Of a stretch of 64,000 nucleotides of DNA, positions 54,020 to 62,472 are shown in pieces. Made by a program: the position numbers and the translations under genes. The stretch's first letter is position 1. Each line of letters opens with the position of its first letter. The DNA is from Archaeoglobus sp. UBA230 (lineage in GTDB: Archaea; Halobacteriota; Archaeoglobi; Archaeoglobales; Archaeoglobaceae). Location: contig DAVR01000003.1 of assembly GCA_002507545.1 (NCBI GenBank), positions 1 to 64,000 of the forward strand, read 5' to 3'. A model generated the notes under the pieces. It was not told where the DNA came from. It did no database searches and was given only the letters and a program-made list of their open reading frames with translations.

Positions 54020-55263
54020 GAAGAAATGTGGCGATAATCGGATGCGGACAGGCAAAGCATGGTAGGAGGACAGATGTAAACCAAGCAGAGCTTGTGGCTG
54101 AAGCTGTGTGGGCTGCGATAGAGGATGCCGGAATAGCTCCTGAAGACATCGAGGCGTATGCTGTCGGAAACATGCAGGGATTTGGTGGAATAGCCCAGCC
54201 CGACCTGATCTTCGCCGAGTATATCGGGGCTGTTGGTAAGCCCATGCAGAGAGTTGCGACTGGTGGAACTGTTGGAGGGTCTACGGCTCATCTGGGATAC
54301 TACGAGGTTGCATCTGGGATGTATGATGTTGTGCTGGCAGTATCATGGGAGAAGCACAGTGACAGTGCTGAGCCGGGAGCGACAACGGGTTTGCTGCATG
54401 TAGCCTTTGCAAACCTCAGCTACATGATGAAGGTGGGTATGGACATGAGGAGCTTCGCAATAATGGGTTTAGCCGGAGCGGCTGCTGGTATCTCAGCCTA
54501 CCAGGCGGCACAATATATGGCAAGGTCGGGATGCAGGATAGAGCACTTCGATATGGTTGCTGCAAAAGCCAGAAGAAACGCTGCAAAGAACAAGTACGCA
54601 CATCTGAAGTGGCCAAACTGCACGGCTGATGACATAGCGAAGACGGAGATGCTTATATGGCCAATGCGTTTTGGTCATGTGTGTCCTGCAAGCGATGGAG
54701 CATCCTGTGTGATTTATGCAAGTGAAGAGGCTGTGAAGAGATTAGGGGTTGAGAGGCCAGTGGCATGGGTCAAGGGAGTTGCTGCCTACGCCGATGAAGA
54801 GGCAGATCAGGGAGAATCGTATCAGGGTACAGCTGTTTCTGACTATTCCGATCAGACCGGAGCTGTAATCTCTGCAATAAAAGCATATGAAAGGGCAGGG
54901 ATTAAGGATCCAAAGAAGGAGATAGATATGGCGGAAATCTACGCTCCCTTCCCGCATCAGGAGCTGATGTTCAGCGAGAGGCTTGGATTTTTCGATGATG
55001 GGATGGCATGGAAGGCTGTGGAAGAAGGGGTTACGGAGATTGATGGGGACTTTCCCATCTGCCCCTCTGGTGGGGTAAATGCGACCAACGCCATTGGCTC
55101 TTCGGGTATGCAGAGGGTTGTGGAGGCTGCTTTGCAGATAATGAGGAAGGCTGAGGAGCATCAGATTCCGAAGGATGTCAGAAATGCTGTTGCACACGCA
55201 TGGGGAGGGCAGGTGCAGTTCAACACCGTGATGGTGCTTGGAGACTCTCCAAAGAGGAGGTGA
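54016..55263 (+). CDS. Thiolase-fold protein without catalytic Cys (second subunit)
   Basis: A 415-residue paralogue of the previous protein. It starts RRNVAIIGCGQAKHGRRTDV. The nucleophile Cys is Gly in VATGGTVGGSTAH, the HDxF segment is YAPFPHQELMFSERLGFF, and GHPxGATG is GGVNATNAIGSSG. The late AHAWGGQVQFNTVMVLG resembles the usual C-terminal strand. Both paralogues share the odd PHQEL/AHQEL block, which suggests a common changed chemistry. Its stop is 5 bases before the second DUF35 gene. Confidence 0.82.
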   Translation: MRRNVAIIGCGQAKHGRRTDVNQAELVAEAVWAAIEDAGIAPEDIEAYAVGNMQGFGGIAQPDLIFAEYIGAVGKPMQRVATGGTVGGSTAHLGYYEVASGMYDVVLAVSWEKHSDSAEPGATTGLLHVAFANLSYMMKVGMDMRSFAIMGLAGAAAGISAYQAAQYMARSGCRIEHFDMVAAKARRNAAKNKYAHLKWPNCTADDIAKTEMLIWPMRFGHVCPASDGASCVIYASEEAVKRLGVERPVAWVKGVAAYADEEADQGESYQGTAVSDYSDQTGAVISAIKAYERAGIKDPKKEIDMAEIYAPFPHQELMFSERLGFFDDGMAWKAVEEGVTEIDGDFPICPSGGVNATNAIGSSGMQRVVEAALQIMRKAEEHQIPKDVRNAVAHAWGGQVQFNTVMVLGDSPKRR

Positions 55264-55268
55264 GGGAG

Positions 55269-55793
55269 ATGGGGTTGATCAAGGAGAAGTATGAGAAAAC
55301 GATGCAAGTGGAGGGAGAGTGGAACGTCGGAGCTTACAGATACAAGGCTCCTGAAGGCTACCTTGACGAGTTCGTCAGGAATTTCAAGGACAGGAAAATT
55401 ACGGGGACACTGTGCAGAGGTTGTGGAAGAGTTTACGTTCCACCAAGGGAAATTTGTGCTCGCTGCTTTAAAGAGATAACGGAGAAGGTAGAGGTAAGCC
55501 AGTATGGAGAAGTGATGGCTTTTCTCGTCTCTCCGCCACTTGAGAAGGGGAAGGTTGTTATTGCCGGAATCGACGCGGTGCAGGCAGGATTTCTGAAAGA
55601 GGGGGAGAGAGTGATACTGGCAATGGTTCGCTTTGAGGGGACATCATCGTCAATGATCCTACCCTTGCTGAACGTAAAACCCGAGGATGTGAGGCTGGGA
55701 ATGAGAGTGAGGGCTGTGTGGGCTGAGGAGTGCAAAGGGGCATTATCCGATCTGCTTGGAGTTGAGCCGGCTTTCGATGTGAGGTTTGAATAA
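55269..55793 (+). CDS. DUF35 zinc-ribbon OB-fold protein, second copy
   Basis: A 174-residue protein from ATG at 55269, preceded by GAGGTGAGGGAG. CRGCGRVYVPPREICARCFK is the zinc ribbon (about residues 44-63), followed by an OB fold ending in RVRAVWAEE. It is longer than the first copy at the N-terminus (about 40 residues with WNVGAYRYKAPEGYL). It probably pairs with the second thiolase-fold subunit. Last gene of the operon. Confidence 0.85.
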   Translation: MGLIKEKYEKTMQVEGEWNVGAYRYKAPEGYLDEFVRNFKDRKITGTLCRGCGRVYVPPREICARCFKEITEKVEVSQYGEVMAFLVSPPLEKGKVVIAGIDAVQAGFLKEGERVILAMVRFEGTSSSMILPLLNVKPEDVRLGMRVRAVWAEECKGALSDLLGVEPAFDVRFE

Positions 55794-55799
55794 AATTAT

Positions 55800-56135
55800 A
55801 TTTTTTCTTTACCATTCCGATTACAACTTTCTTACTGAACTTTAACTCTGTGAGTTTAGTTTGTCCGATTGGGCAATTTTCAGTTTCCACTGCTGCTTTA
55901 ACGCGGGTATCAATGGAGTCGTAGTCCCTCCAAGCTTTGCAGACATGAGGAAGAGCTTCATTTTCAGAATCACAAGACCGGGGCAGCCACCGCAGCTTGC
56001 GAAGCCAACAACGTTCAGCTCGTCGTAACCACTCAAAGCTTCCCGCTTTTTCATCCTTGAAGCACTTCGCAAACGCCACAGCTATCAATCCCTTATATTC
56101 TCGCAGTAGAGAATCGCCACGTCTTCAATTTCGGA
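55800..56135 (-). pseudogene. Decayed CGGC-domain protein gene
   Basis: On the minus strand three frames join to VAILYCENIRD, then AVAFAKCFKDEKAGSFEW, then YDELNVVGFASCGGCPGLVI. This is the start of a CGGC-domain protein (CENI...CAKCF...VVGFASCGGCPG). An in-frame stop after CENIRD and at least one more shift show it is broken. The following LMSAKLGGTTTPLIPA part is degraded too. It lies between the acyl-CoA operon and the restriction gene. No other gene is seen in 55794-56152. Confidence 0.6.
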
Positions 56136-56152
56136 TAAATTCTTTTCTAAAT

Positions 56153-56821
56153 CTAATTGCCTTCCTTAAGCCGCTTGATTTCCTCCCTTATCTCATCAAT
56201 TACATCGGGATTGCAAATCTCTTTTCGGTTATCTTTTTTGACTGAAAATACAATGAACACCTTTCCACCGAAATTCTCCTCAAATTTCTTATGCGTTTTA
56301 CCAAGCCACTCCTTCCACCTGTATATCTCCGGTGTTTGTTCGTAGGTTATGGGCTTTATTTGCAGACCTATATATTTCTCTCCAACTTGAATATAAAAAT
56401 CAACATTGTAAAGTCTATCCCATTCATCAGGAGCGGGCTTTATCTCAACACCCAAATCCCTCTGCAGTTTCCCATATATCGTTTTTATTTCCGTCATGTA
56501 GCCGTCATAGGTTCTGTTAATGACAAGATTGTAGATGTACTGGATACAGTCCTCCTCCGTTACCTCCTCAATTTCAGCCTGAATAACCTCAGTAATTTTT
56601 ACATACAACTTCCTCCCTAAGTCCCCAATATATTCCACAGGAGACAGAGAAATACCCCTGTCTTTGAGAAAGTCGGCGAGTTTTTTGTAGTAAAACCGTT
56701 CCCAATCTTCAATCGTTTTAGGGCTGCATTCTCGAATCCACTGAGATACGGGACCTACACTATTCTTCTTGTTCAATCCCCACCTGTTTGTCGCCATGTT
56801 CAATATCCATTCCTTAGCCAT
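56153..56821 (-). CDS. MjaI-family restriction endonuclease
   Basis: A 222-residue type II restriction enzyme. MAKEWILNMATNRWGLN, VGPVSQWIRECSPKTIEDW and YKKLADFL match the MjaI family. The likely PD-(D/E)xK-type core is VDFYIQVGEKYIGLQIKP, with Asp and Q-x-K. MjaI cuts at CTAG, so the same site is probable but not proven. ATG at 56821 overlaps the methyltransferase stop by one base (TGATG), so the pair is translationally coupled, with the methyltransferase made first. Confidence 0.85.
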   Translation of the reverse strand: MAKEWILNMATNRWGLNKKNSVGPVSQWIRECSPKTIEDWERFYYKKLADFLKDRGISLSPVEYIGDLGRKLYVKITEVIQAEIEEVTEEDCIQYIYNLVINRTYDGYMTEIKTIYGKLQRDLGVEIKPAPDEWDRLYNVDFYIQVGEKYIGLQIKPITYEQTPEIYRWKEWLGKTHKKFEENFGGKVFIVFSVKKDNRKEICNPDVIDEIREEIKRLKEGN

Positions 56822-58062
56822 CACTTCACCCCTTTCTCCAACTCAATGAATTTTGTTTTATATCTGTACTCCCTTGCCCTATCAGCCATAGCCATTCCGG
56901 ATTTTATTAGATATGCATTCACGAATATTCTATTTTTTAGGTAAACGTAGGCACTAACCATATTTTCATCCAAAACGGGTTCATTATCGAATTTAAGGTA
57001 GACCTCTTTTTTCAAAATCCGGTTTCTCAAGTATTCTAAGGTTTTTTCTTTGTTAATGATTTTTACCCCCAAAAACTTGACGAGTAAGCCTGTATCCAGT
57101 TTTATAGTTTGCTCATCTACGATATCAACAACTCTGTAAAGCTTGTCGTTTTTAAAATTGAATTTCTTGGGATCTACTTTTGGCTTAGCGTCTTTAATCC
57201 TTGGAACATAATCAACCTCATCAACCTCTATCGGACTCTGTCGTTTTATTATCTGAACATTTTCGCTGAATTGTAGCAAACTCTGTTTCAGTCCAAGTTT
57301 TTCTTTTATCACATCTAAGAATTTCTCATTTATCTCGTAACCTACCGCATTTCTATTCAGGTTTAAAGCTGCCTTTACAGTGGTTCCGCTTCCAAGAAAT
57401 GGATCAAGAACAGTATCGCCCACGAAAGTGTACATTTTTACCAATCTTTTCGGTAACTCTTCGGGGAACATGGCTTCATGCTCTATCTGTCTTGCCCCAC
57501 CAAAATACCAGTGCCCGTAAAAGTACTCCTTCCACTCTTCTTTGGTTAGCTTAGATTTCTCTTTAATTTCCTTTGGTATCTTCCCGCCTTTTCCGGGTTT
57601 CTTGAAAACAAGTATAAACTCGTAGTCTATTTCGATCATTCCGTTGGGAGGATAGGGGTAGGAACCCATCACATTTGCCCCACCCGTGGTGTTCATCGTG
57701 GTCTTTTTTTGCCAGATTATCGAACCCATATAGTCAAAACCTATGTCCTCACACTGGGCTATGAACTCGGCATGCAATGGTATAATTTTATACCTACCAT
57801 AAATCACGGAACGGGCAAACTGATCTCCTATGTTTATACACAACCTCCGTCCCGGCTTGAGAACGCGAAAGCACTCCTTCCACACTCTGTAGAGATCCTT
57901 CAAATACTCATGAAGACTTTGTCCGTATCCAATTTGCCCCTCAACCCCGTAATCTTTAATGTGCCAGTAAGGTGGGGATGTAACTACTAAATCTATACTG
58001 TTATTTTCAACTTCTATCATTTTTCGACTGTCCCCTATTATTATTTTGGCCCAGTTGGTCAT
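56821..58062 (-). CDS. DNA N4-cytosine methyltransferase (MjaI type) with SNase-like C-terminal domain
   Basis: A 413-residue protein. TSPPYW (28-33) is the catalytic motif IV of N4-cytosine enzymes; DPFLGSGTTVKAAL (about 216) is the SAM-binding motif I, so the order is beta class. Residues about 310-405 form an extra domain: LYRVVDIVDEQTIKLDTGLL, VKFLGVKI, a strand with VYLKFD and SAYVYLKNRIFVNAYLIKSG, like a staphylococcal nuclease OB fold. The SNase catalytic Arg35, Glu43 and Arg87 positions appear to be Lys, none and Val, so it is probably a nucleic-acid binding and not a cutting module. It protects CTAG-like sites for the partner enzyme. Confidence 0.86.
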   Translation of the reverse strand: MTNWAKIIIGDSRKMIEVENNSIDLVVTSPPYWHIKDYGVEGQIGYGQSLHEYLKDLYRVWKECFRVLKPGRRLCINIGDQFARSVIYGRYKIIPLHAEFIAQCEDIGFDYMGSIIWQKKTTMNTTGGANVMGSYPYPPNGMIEIDYEFILVFKKPGKGGKIPKEIKEKSKLTKEEWKEYFYGHWYFGGARQIEHEAMFPEELPKRLVKMYTFVGDTVLDPFLGSGTTVKAALNLNRNAVGYEINEKFLDVIKEKLGLKQSLLQFSENVQIIKRQSPIEVDEVDYVPRIKDAKPKVDPKKFNFKNDKLYRVVDIVDEQTIKLDTGLLVKFLGVKIINKEKTLEYLRNRILKKEVYLKFDNEPVLDENMVSAYVYLKNRIFVNAYLIKSGMAMADRAREYRYKTKFIELEKGVK

Positions 58063-58148
58063 TATTTCACTCTTAACTTCTCAACGTATTAACATTTTTA
58101 TCAAAGGTTTGATAGTGGTCTCATCCTAAAATTATTTTCACCCAACAT

Positions 58149-58418
58149 TCAACTTGCAGTTGGAGAATTGCAGAACCTTCTTTGCCTCCTGAAAACAAGA
58201 ACAGTATTTTCTTTAATTTCAAAGCCTTTTATTTCCTCCCACAAAACAATTGACCTGCTACTCGCGTCAGCAATGCCTTTTTCCGTTACCAAGTATCTGT
58301 TTTGAGCTAACCCACAGAGCGACAATGAAAATATGAGGAGATAGAACATAAATATATTAAAGACATTAAAATCAGATTTGATGATAGATTGGCTCCGAGC
58401 CACAAAGCCTTGATTCAC
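58149..58418 (-). pseudogene. Remnant of a small membrane protein
   Basis: An 89-codon frame with one hydrophobic helix (FNIFMFYLLIFSLSLCG) and a beta-rich part NRYLVTEKGI then SIVLWEEIKGFEIKENTVLV, like the pleckstrin-like domain of small two-helix membrane proteins. Upstream in another frame (58420-58560) VYVVAYSILLMVLSMVNAI encodes a second helix, so the gene seems split by a frameshift. Family unknown. The rest of 58063-58635 holds the methyltransferase promoter and no other gene I can support. Confidence 0.4.
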
Positions 58419-58635
58419 AAAGAACCTCCGCTCTCACCCTCTCATACTCACTCGCCCCCGAAAGCGAGATAGCGTTAACCATAGATAAAACCATGAGAAG
58501 AATACTATAAGCAACGACGTAAACCCTGAAATCATTGATACACCTTAGAGAACGCGATAGAATGAGAAGTAGAACAAAGGGAAAACTATAGGCATCTTTT
58601 TACTACTTCTTTTCTTAGCCCTGTAGAACTCCATG

Positions 58636-59595
58636 CTAATCGAAGTGCCTCGAATCCACCGTTATCTCCTCCTCGCTTATCCCCGCATATCCTAACCTCT
58701 CCGTTATTACGATGTACGCCATCTCGGGCGGTATCGCACCAATTTCAGTGATGATAACGTCAATATAGTCTCTCGGCGTAACATCGAAAGCTGGATTTCT
58801 AACCTTGACACCCATTTCGAGCAGCTCTTGTGGAGCAACCTCGCTCGCATCCCTCTCCTCAATGACAACAAGCTCTCCGAACAACGTTTTCGGGCTGAAC
58901 TTGTACGTTTCGGCGGCAACCATGAATGGAACCCTCGCTTCTTTAGCTGCTAAGGCTATCTGAGATGTGCCAATTTTGTTTATCAACGCCCCGTTGGCAG
59001 TGATCGTGTCCGCCCCGACTATAACACAATCCACGTCATTGATGAAATAACGCACGGCAGAATCCACGATCAAAGTGACGTCAATCCCTGCTTCCCTCAA
59101 CTGCCTGGCTGTAAGGTGACCCTGCCATCTTGGTCTCGACTCGGTTGCTATAACTCTGACATCCTTCCCCTTCCCGTGTGCCGCCTTTATCACTGACAGA
59201 GCTGCAGAGGAGTTGCAGTGTGTCATCACAGTGTAGCCATCCTTTATCCTCTTCTCTCCAATCTCCCCAATCCTCTGCTGGGCCGTGTTGACCCAGTTTA
59301 TGAACTCCTCGGCCCTCCTTACCACGCTCTCCCTCTTTTCCTCTCCACTCTCCCCCGAGTACTTCATCACGTAGTTTATCGCGTTGTAAAGGCTAACAGC
59401 CGTGGGGCGGGTGTTCAGCAGGATGTCGGCAGCTTTCCTCATCTCCAAGTCGAAGTTTCTTGTATCTGCATTCAACGCAAAATCTCGAAGCGTTTCAGCA
59501 GCGAACTTTGCAATCCTCGCTGCCCCCCGTACTTCCATGCTTTTGATTTTCTCTGCAGCTTTGAGAACTTCTTCCATGTCCTTATTTTTCACCAA
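58636..59595 (-). CDS. Ribose-1,5-bisphosphate isomerase (eIF2B-like)
   Basis: A 319-residue eIF2B/MtnA-superfamily protein. VMTHCNSSAALSVIKAAHG holds the catalytic Cys loop, IATESRPRWQGHLTARQL the substrate site, and CVIVGADTITANGALINKIGT the catalytic Asp. These fit archaeal R15P isomerase, which makes RuBP for form III Rubisco. rbcL is in the same window at 12077-13405. The start is uncertain: TTG 59595, GTG 59592 or ATG 59577 are in frame; ATG 59577 fits the family's MEEVLKAAEKIK start best. Confidence 0.88.
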   Translation of the reverse strand: MVKNKDMEEVLKAAEKIKSMEVRGAARIAKFAAETLRDFALNADTRNFDLEMRKAADILLNTRPTAVSLYNAINYVMKYSGESGEEKRESVVRRAEEFINWVNTAQQRIGEIGEKRIKDGYTVMTHCNSSAALSVIKAAHGKGKDVRVIATESRPRWQGHLTARQLREAGIDVTLIVDSAVRYFINDVDCVIVGADTITANGALINKIGTSQIALAAKEARVPFMVAAETYKFSPKTLFGELVVIEERDASEVAPQELLEMGVKVRNPAFDVTPRDYIDVIITEIGAIPPEMAYIVITERLGYAGISEEEITVDSRHFD

Positions 59596-59632
59596 GGTTA
59601 AAGAATTTTAACCACGAAGTCTAACTCCAACC

Positions 59633-61513
59633 GTGAAACAGCTAAGCTCGTTCGACATTAAAGCCTGCGTGGGAGAGTTGAAGGAACTCGTGGGTGGAAA
59701 GGTTGAGAAAATATATCACCACCCACCCGACGAGATCAGAATCAGAATCTACGCTGGTAGGAAGGTTGATCTCGTTATCGAGGCTGGAAGAAGGATCCAT
59801 CTAACAAAATTCCCTAGGCAGGCACCCCGGTTCCCATCAGCCTTTGCCATGCTGCTCAGAAAGCACCTTGAAGGGGCAAGGATTACGAGCATAGAGCAGT
59901 ACGACTTTGACAGAGTTGTCGTAATTGATTTTGAGAGGGGTGGAGAGAGAAAAAGGCTCGTCGCTGAACTTTTCTCGAAGGGCAACGTTATCCTCCTAAA
60001 TTCCGAAAATCGGGTTATAATGCCACTCAAGCACACTATAAAAGCTGGGGATGTGTATAGATTCCCTGAACCTAAAAAAGGGGATGAGAGCAGGGAAACT
60101 GTCAGGTACCTTGCCACTTCAGGTCTTGGAGGGCTGTATGCCGAGGAAATCTGTTTGAGAGCGGAGGTTGACAAAAAGAAGAAGTATTCGGAGCTGAGTG
60201 AAGAGGAAAGGAAAAGGATTGAGCGGGAAATTGAGAGGCTGATAAACTTCACCCCCAGACCCCAGATAGTGCTGAAGGATGGGGATTACTATGATGTCAT
60301 CCCCATGTACCTCCTCTATTACTCCAATCTGGAAAAAAAGTACTTCAAGAGTTTCAACGATGCCCTCGACGATTTCTTCTCGAAGAAGATCAGTGAGAGC
60401 GACGAACTGGAAAGTCAGAAAAGTGAGGAGCTCGAAAAGCTGAAAAGAAGACTTGAAATTCAAAAAGAGAGCTTGAGAAGATTTCAGGAAGAGGAGGAAC
60501 TTTACAGGAGGATAGGGGATGCGATTTACGAGAACTATCAGCTTATTGACAGGATTATCCAGGCTTTTAACGCTGCAAGACAGAACAAAAGCTGGGAGGA
60601 AATAGCAGAGATAGTGAAAAGGGATGAAAAGCTGAAAAAGCTCGTAAAGAGGATTAAACCGGAAAAGAACAGTATAGTCGTCAGAGTTGGAGGTCTCGAC
60701 ATTGAGCTGGAGATTAGAAAAAGCATCCACGATAACGCCGATATCTACTACGAGAAGGCTAAAAAAGCGAGGGAGAAGGCAGAGGGAGTTAAAAAGGCGA
60801 TTGAGAAGACAATCATGGAAATGGAAGGGGTTGAGGAGAAATTGGAGAAAAAGCTCGTTACAAGCATGAAGGTCAGGAGAAAAAGAGAGTGGTACGAGAA
60901 CTACCGCTGGTTCTTCACGAGCGAAGGTTTTTTGGTTATTGGTGGTAGAACGGCAGAGATGAATGAGGAGATCGTCTCAAAACATCTGGAGAGCAAGGAT
61001 TTGTTCTTCCACACTCAGACTCCCGGAGCTCCTGCAGTTGTGATGAAAATGGGGCAGGAGGCTGGAGAGCGGAGCATAAAGGAGGCTGCAGAATTTGCTG
61101 CAAGCTACTCGGCCTTGTGGAAAGAAGGGAAGTATGCTGGGGAGGTTTACTACGTCCTGCCGGAGCAGGTTTCCAAGGCTGCAAAGGCGGGAGAGTATTT
61201 GCCGAAGGGCAGTTTCTACATCACGGGTAAGAGGAGCTACCTCACTGTTGAATTGAACTGTGCCGTAGGGGTTGAGGTGGAAAAACTCAGAGTTATTGGA
61301 GGGCCAACTTCAGCAATAAAGGAGCATGCGGACTACTACGTGGAGATCGAAATTGGAGATAAAGATGCCAACGAACTGAGCATTGAGATTGCCAAGAAAC
61401 TGACAGAGATAGCCAGAGATGAAAGGCATGTGGTGAGAGCGGTAGCAACGCCGGATGAGATTATGAAGTTCTTACCGCCAGGAAAATCGAGGATAAAAGA
61501 TGAGAGTTCTTGA
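59633..61513 (+). CDS. rqcH: RqcH (NEMF/Rqc2 homologue, NFACT protein)
   Basis: A 626-residue protein starting with GTG. NFACT-N (about 1-220) begins KQLSSFDIKACVGELKELVG; then a long coiled coil (about 260-420, with LEKLKRRLEIQKESLRRFQEEEE), and NFACT-R (about 430-560) with WYENYRWFFTSEGFLVIGGRTA and SKDLFFHTQTPGAPAVV. In ribosome quality control RqcH binds stalled 50S-peptidyl-tRNA complexes and adds C-terminal tails. It overlaps the next gene by 14 bases. Confidence 0.92.
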   Translation: MKQLSSFDIKACVGELKELVGGKVEKIYHHPPDEIRIRIYAGRKVDLVIEAGRRIHLTKFPRQAPRFPSAFAMLLRKHLEGARITSIEQYDFDRVVVIDFERGGERKRLVAELFSKGNVILLNSENRVIMPLKHTIKAGDVYRFPEPKKGDESRETVRYLATSGLGGLYAEEICLRAEVDKKKKYSELSEEERKRIEREIERLINFTPRPQIVLKDGDYYDVIPMYLLYYSNLEKKYFKSFNDALDDFFSKKISESDELESQKSEELEKLKRRLEIQKESLRRFQEEEELYRRIGDAIYENYQLIDRIIQAFNAARQNKSWEEIAEIVKRDEKLKKLVKRIKPEKNSIVVRVGGLDIELEIRKSIHDNADIYYEKAKKAREKAEGVKKAIEKTIMEMEGVEEKLEKKLVTSMKVRRKREWYENYRWFFTSEGFLVIGGRTAEMNEEIVSKHLESKDLFFHTQTPGAPAVVMKMGQEAGERSIKEAAEFAASYSALWKEGKYAGEVYYVLPEQVSKAAKAGEYLPKGSFYITGKRSYLTVELNCAVGVEVEKLRVIGGPTSAIKEHADYYVEIEIGDKDANELSIEIAKKLTEIARDERHVVRAVATPDEIMKFLPPGKSRIKDESS

Positions 61514-62465
61514 TTTTCCCTCTTCAGAGAAATTAAGGGACATTGCGGGAAAATACGGTTACGATGAATTCATCCTGAGGAGGTGGATGCACTTCTTTGG
61601 AGAGGAGGCAATGGAAATTGTCAGGGCGTTTGAAGAAGGGATTCCTAAATACATCAGAGTGAACACGATAAAGATTGAGGAGGATATTCTGATCGAAAGG
61701 TTAAGGGATAGGGGTTTTGAGCTTGAAAAAACAGATATTTCATACTGCTACGAGGTTAGGGAGGAGCCCTATTCTGTCGGGGCCACACCTGAATTCCTGA
61801 TGGGTTACTACTACATCATGGACAAAGCTTCATGCATCCCACCCATCGTTTTAGACCCGAAGCCGGGTGAGGTTGTAGTTGACCTTGCATCCTCACCTGG
61901 CGGTAAAACGACATTTCTTTCAATGCTGATGGGGAACAAGGGAGTCGTTTTGGCTGTAGAACCGCAGAAAGAGAGGCTGCAACCGCTGATAGACAACATT
62001 CACCGAATGGGTGCGATGAATGTTGCGGTTTTGAAGATGGATGGCAGGGATGTTGTTAAGCTGAAGCTGAGGGCAGACAGGGTTCTGCTTGACGCTCCGT
62101 GCACGGGAGAGGGGGTAATCCACAAAGACCCATCAAGAAAGACGGATAGAGGTGAGAAGGATATTCTGTTTTGCTCCAACCTTCAGAGAGAGCTAATTCT
62201 TGCAGGATTCGACTGTTTAAAGGAGGGTGGGGTGATGGTGTACTCAACCTGCTCCCTAACTCCAGAGGAGAACGAGATGGTCATTGATTTTCTGCTCGAA
62301 AGTCGCGATGCAAGGCTTGAAAAGGTTGATTTTGGTAATGAGGCTTTAACTCTGCCCGAACTGAAGCTCAGGAATCCTGAGGAGATTAAAAAGGCAAGCA
62401 GGTTTTACCCCCACAAACACCGCTGCTCAGGCTTCTTTGTTGCCAGAATAAGAAAGTCAGAATAA
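61500..62465 (+). CDS. NOL1/NOP2/Sun-family RNA cytosine-5 methyltransferase
   Basis: A 321-residue enzyme. DLASSPGGKTTFLSML is the SAM motif, LLDAPCTGEGV holds the motif IV Cys and YSTCSLTPEENE the motif VI Cys, both needed by m5C RNA methyltransferases. The N-terminal part (about 1-90) with IPKYIRVNTIKI is the RNA-binding region; there is no PUA domain. tRNA or rRNA is the target. It overlaps rqcH and is cotranscribed. Confidence 0.9.
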   Translation: MRVLDFPSSEKLRDIAGKYGYDEFILRRWMHFFGEEAMEIVRAFEEGIPKYIRVNTIKIEEDILIERLRDRGFELEKTDISYCYEVREEPYSVGATPEFLMGYYYIMDKASCIPPIVLDPKPGEVVVDLASSPGGKTTFLSMLMGNKGVVLAVEPQKERLQPLIDNIHRMGAMNVAVLKMDGRDVVKLKLRADRVLLDAPCTGEGVIHKDPSRKTDRGEKDILFCSNLQRELILAGFDCLKEGGVMVYSTCSLTPEENEMVIDFLLESRDARLEKVDFGNEALTLPELKLRNPEEIKKASRFYPHKHRCSGFFVARIRKSE

Positions 62466-62472
62466 GAGAGAC

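Noticed and set aside
55558-56088. A 176-codon minus-strand frame across the second DUF35 gene.
   Set aside because: Part is antisense of the DUF35 gene and the remainder is one of the frames of the broken CGGC gene.
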